Part shown: positions 32,232 through 34,023 of the stretch, piece by piece
Layout of the letters: each line of letters begins with the position of its first letter
Numbering within the stretch: the stretch's first letter is position 1
Assembly: GCA_002084135.1 (NCBI GenBank)
Contig: MUIB01000086.1
Coordinates: 1 to 34,023, forward strand
Origin: Spirochaeta sp. LUC14_002_19_P3
GTDB lineage: Bacteria; Spirochaetota; Spirochaetia; DSM-2461
Length of the DNA: 34,023 nt
Reading direction: 5' to 3'
Notes under the pieces: generated by a model
Databases searched by the model: none
What the model saw: the letters and a program-made list of their open reading frames with translations, nothing else
Told to the model about the DNA's origin: nothing
Position numbers and translations under genes: made by a program

Positions 32232-32283
32232 GGGCAGCGGAAAAGTTCGAGTCAAGAACTAAATGGGTTTTTTTGAGGTGCCC
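32232..32283 (-). repeat. Left half of the miniature element, solo copy upstream of the helicase
   Basis: Read on the minus strand it begins GGGCACCTCAAAAAAACCC and continues ATTTAGTTCTTGACTCGAAC, nearly identical to the first ~45 bases of copy 1. It then stops at CCGCTGCCC. The final TGCCC is the reverse complement of the first five bases (GGGCA), so the half-element has its own short inverted ends. It is the only member on the minus strand. It fills part of the 138-base gap between the carbonic anhydrase and helicase genes. Confidence 0.82.
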
Positions 32284-32329
32284 AACTTCATATCTTCAGC
32301 CGTAAGGCCAGCGCAGCTTATGCACACAA

Positions 32330-32860
32330 TCAGCCCTTAACCAGCCCAATTCCCTGCCTTAAATAAGCATCTTTTTGTTCCACATAGTGCGCTGAGTTCT
32401 GATGGCATTTGGAAATAGCCTCTTCCGTGAGAGACTTGATTGTTTTCGCCGGTGCTCCCAGCACCATCATACCATCGGGCACATCCATGGTGCCTGTAAG
32501 CAGAGCTCCGGCACCGATAAGGCAGTTTCTGCCAATTCTTGCCCCGGTAAGAATAACCGCCCCCATTCCTATTAAACTGCCATCGCCGATAACACAGCCG
32601 TGAATAACGCAGTTATGGCCCACGGTAACATTCTCTCCTATTATCACAGGATACCCCATATCGGTGTGTACGGAGCTGCCATCCTGAATATTCGATCCCC
32701 GGCCTACGCTTATGGGTTCCAAATCCCCCCTTAGAGTGGCATTAAACCACACACTGGAGTCTTCGGCCAAAGAGACTCTTCCAATAATATCGGCACCAGG
32801 CGCGACAAAGATTTTCGTGCCGACAAAACTTGGGCTGTGTTCGTCAAAGTTGTAAATCAT
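32330..32860 (-). CDS. Gamma-class carbonic anhydrase family protein
   Basis: The 176-residue left-handed beta-helix protein belongs to the gamma carbonic anhydrase/YrdA-PaaY family. Hexapeptide repeats run through the middle (IIGENVTVGHNCVIHGCVIG, ARIGRNCLIGAGALL). The three metal-binding histidines are H65 (SSVHTD), H82 and H87 (GHNCVIH). The start is ATG 32860, overlapping the upstream stop as ATGA, with AGGGAG seven bases upstream; the ORF-track start at 32932 is inside the upstream gene. It forms a trimer that may interconvert CO2 and bicarbonate, though many family members have low activity. The glutamates of the Cam acidic loop are not evident. Confidence 0.9.
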   Translation of the reverse strand: MIYNFDEHSPSFVGTKIFVAPGADIIGRVSLAEDSSVWFNATLRGDLEPISVGRGSNIQDGSSVHTDMGYPVIIGENVTVGHNCVIHGCVIGDGSLIGMGAVILTGARIGRNCLIGAGALLTGTMDVPDGMMVLGAPAKTIKSLTEEAISKCHQNSAHYVEQKDAYLRQGIGLVKG

Positions 32861-33792
32861 AGTCGAACTCCCTGTGCGGTTTGCACCACGGCCTTCAGTG
32901 CATCCAAGTCCATGTGGCCCGGTGTGCTGCAACCGTTGGCCAGAAAGAAGCGCTCTTGGCCGCCCAGAGCCATGCCCTGCCGGGTATGCTCAACAATGTA
33001 CCGCGGAGTATGGCGGGTAAGAATGGTGTGATCGATTCCGCCCATGACGCAGCCGGGCCATTTTTTCTTGACTTCCCGCAGGGAGGGGTTGCCGGGGAGC
33101 CGGTCTTCCCAGCTTAAAATGGACACGGGAAAGTCCAGGCAGTTTTCAATATCTATGTCTTTGCCGTGGAGGTGGGCGGTGTTCATTGGGCCGCTGTCTT
33201 TTACCGCTTCAAACACCCGCATCGCAAAGGGTTTAACGAATGCAAGAAAGTGTTCACGGCTCATCTCGGAGCGGCCCGCCAGAGAGGACATGAATATGCC
33301 GTGAGTGCCGGAGGCCATAACCCGGCGGGCATATTCGCTCACCATATCGGTAACCACATCGAGGGCGGCGAGGAGATCATCAGGATAATCGGCTATTAAA
33401 TGCGGCAGATGCTCGCCCACAGGACTGCGTTGTAGCACCTGCCAGGGATCGAAAATGGTGTCGCAGAAGTATGCTTTGCCCTCCAGTGCCTCCGCGATGA
33501 TGGAGAGGGCTTTGAGCTGTTCCCCCCAGGGTGAATCGTCTATGCGAAAGGGCTTGAGTTTGCGCAAATCAGCGGGGCTTTTCAGTTCCAGCATACCGTC
33601 GGGCATGGGGTAGTAGTAGTCGTTCATTACCTTCAGCCAGTCAAAATCAAAATGCCGGAAAAAGGCGAGTACAATTTCGGCAAACTTCTCTCCCGGCATG
33701 AACTGCACCCCGAAGTGATACCAGCATGAAATGGGTGCCCTGTCTGGCTGCTGGTGCTTCAAGACAGCGTCAATACGTTCTGTTTTGGTCAT
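32857..33792 (-). CDS. Uroporphyrinogen decarboxylase (URO-D) superfamily protein
   Basis: The 311-residue protein has a URO-D/MtaA-type TIM-barrel layout: N-terminal KTERIDAVLKHQQPDRAPIS, central MNDYYYPMPDG, HLHGKDIDIENCLDFPVSIL and a C-terminal GMALGGQERFFLANGCSTPG. The His-His/Cys arrangement (HLHGKD, NGCSTPG) resembles the corrinoid methyltransferase-like branch more than heme-pathway HemE. No other heme genes are nearby. The start is ATG 33792 with GGAGG four bases upstream. It is translationally coupled to the gamma carbonic anhydrase gene. The role is unknown; methyl-group transfer or a demethylase function is inference. Confidence 0.82.
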   Translation of the reverse strand: MTKTERIDAVLKHQQPDRAPISCWYHFGVQFMPGEKFAEIVLAFFRHFDFDWLKVMNDYYYPMPDGMLELKSPADLRKLKPFRIDDSPWGEQLKALSIIAEALEGKAYFCDTIFDPWQVLQRSPVGEHLPHLIADYPDDLLAALDVVTDMVSEYARRVMASGTHGIFMSSLAGRSEMSREHFLAFVKPFAMRVFEAVKDSGPMNTAHLHGKDIDIENCLDFPVSILSWEDRLPGNPSLREVKKKWPGCVMGGIDHTILTRHTPRYIVEHTRQGMALGGQERFFLANGCSTPGHMDLDALKAVVQTAQGVRL

Positions 33793-33867
33793 AGTACCTC
33801 CGGGGGTATTATGACACGGGAGAAGGCGGGGAGCAATAGGCAGCAGTGCGCCCGGCACCAAATCGTA

Positions 33868-33896
33868 TTCACCTTTTCAAAGCAATATGGTACACT
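33868..33896 (+). promoter_or_regulatory. Candidate promoter directly before the last gene
   Basis: TTCACC (33868-33873) and TACACT (33891-33896) are 17 bases apart. The -10 ends six bases before ATG 33903, so a transcript from it would start at or next to the initiator codon. No Shine-Dalgarno is visible before that ATG. The hexamers are only moderately good. Confidence 0.4.
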
Positions 33897-33902
33897 TAGC
33901 CC

Positions 33903-34023
33903 ATGCTAAGGACATTCAAGGATTACTTGTTCCAGTATATTTTTCGCTCATCGGCCAATTTCAGGCTGTTGTACCGCTGGGCAGCCAAAAAGGAGCTTCC
34001 CAAAGACATAAAAATATACCGAA
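33903..34023 (+). CDS. N-terminal part of an unidentified gene (cut by the window edge)
   Basis: An ATG opens 40 codons that run off the window: MLRTFKDYLFQYIFRSSANF, then RLLYRWAAKKELPKDIKIYR. The sequence is basic and aromatic with no hydrophobic signal. I do not recognise it. It is divergent from the URO-D gene, 110 bases away, and has a possible promoter but no ribosome-binding site. Confidence 0.6.
   Translation, partial: MLRTFKDYLFQYIFRSSANFRLLYRWAAKKELPKDIKIYR

Noticed and set aside
1-34023. CRISPR arrays, tRNA and rRNA genes
   Set aside because: No regularly spaced direct repeats, no tRNA-like cloverleaf and no rRNA sequence were recognised by reading; no scanner was available to confirm.

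Overview
The window looks like chromosome of a diderm, probably anaerobic bacterium. A spirochaete is my best guess. This rests on gene content: a 7TMR-DISM receptor fused to a class III cyclase, an NPAG-type outer-membrane protein like those of treponemes, a FabV-type enoyl reductase, and a ferredoxin-linked 2-oxoacid oxidoreductase. No rRNA, tRNA, CRISPR array, prophage or intact insertion sequence was seen. Genes are dense, with many ATGA overlaps and good Shine-Dalgarno sites. Several ORF-track starts are too far upstream; I moved them where a ribosome-binding site or signal peptide decides the start.

Layout. 1-5.0 kb (+): tail of an unknown gene, a membrane receptor cyclase, then a 144-bp miniature inverted-repeat element and a three-gene ABC importer (binding protein, permease, ATPase; substrate unknown). 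5.1-11.1 kb (+): recO, then an envelope operon with its own promoter: an MMPL/RND exporter, a LolA-like periplasmic protein, a beta-barrel protein and a GT2 glycosyltransferase. At 11.08-11.24 kb a second, 156-bp copy of the element sits where convergent transcription units meet. 11.2-14.1 kb (-): an AT-rich two-gene restriction-modification system of BcgI (type IIB) architecture. 14.2-20.0 kb (-): a secreted helical-repeat protein and a fatty-acid synthesis cluster transcribed fabH-fabG-fabF-fabZ-fabV from a strong promoter whose leader is a ~116-bp folded element. 20.1-22.9 kb (+): a dihydroorotate-dehydrogenase-like flavoprotein, an outer-membrane protein and a phosphoribosyltransferase. 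23.1-29.5 kb (-): a lipoprotein alpha/beta hydrolase with a near-consensus promoter, and an operon of a GltD/NfnB-like flavoprotein, korA and korB. 29.6-33.8 kb (-): a DEAH helicase, a gamma-carbonic anhydrase and a URO-D-family protein. The last 121 bases (+) open a new gene.

The thread running through the window is a family of small non-coding repeats with terminal sequence GGGCACCTCTAA. There are two full copies and at least four fragments, usually at gene borders. They supply the 3' end of a glycosyltransferase gene, the last codons of the specificity subunit, possibly the first codons of a beta-barrel protein, and part of the fabH leader. No transposase that could move them is present. 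This, together with the structured fabH leader and an in-frame zinc-finger-like tail after the helicase stop codon, is the least explained material here.
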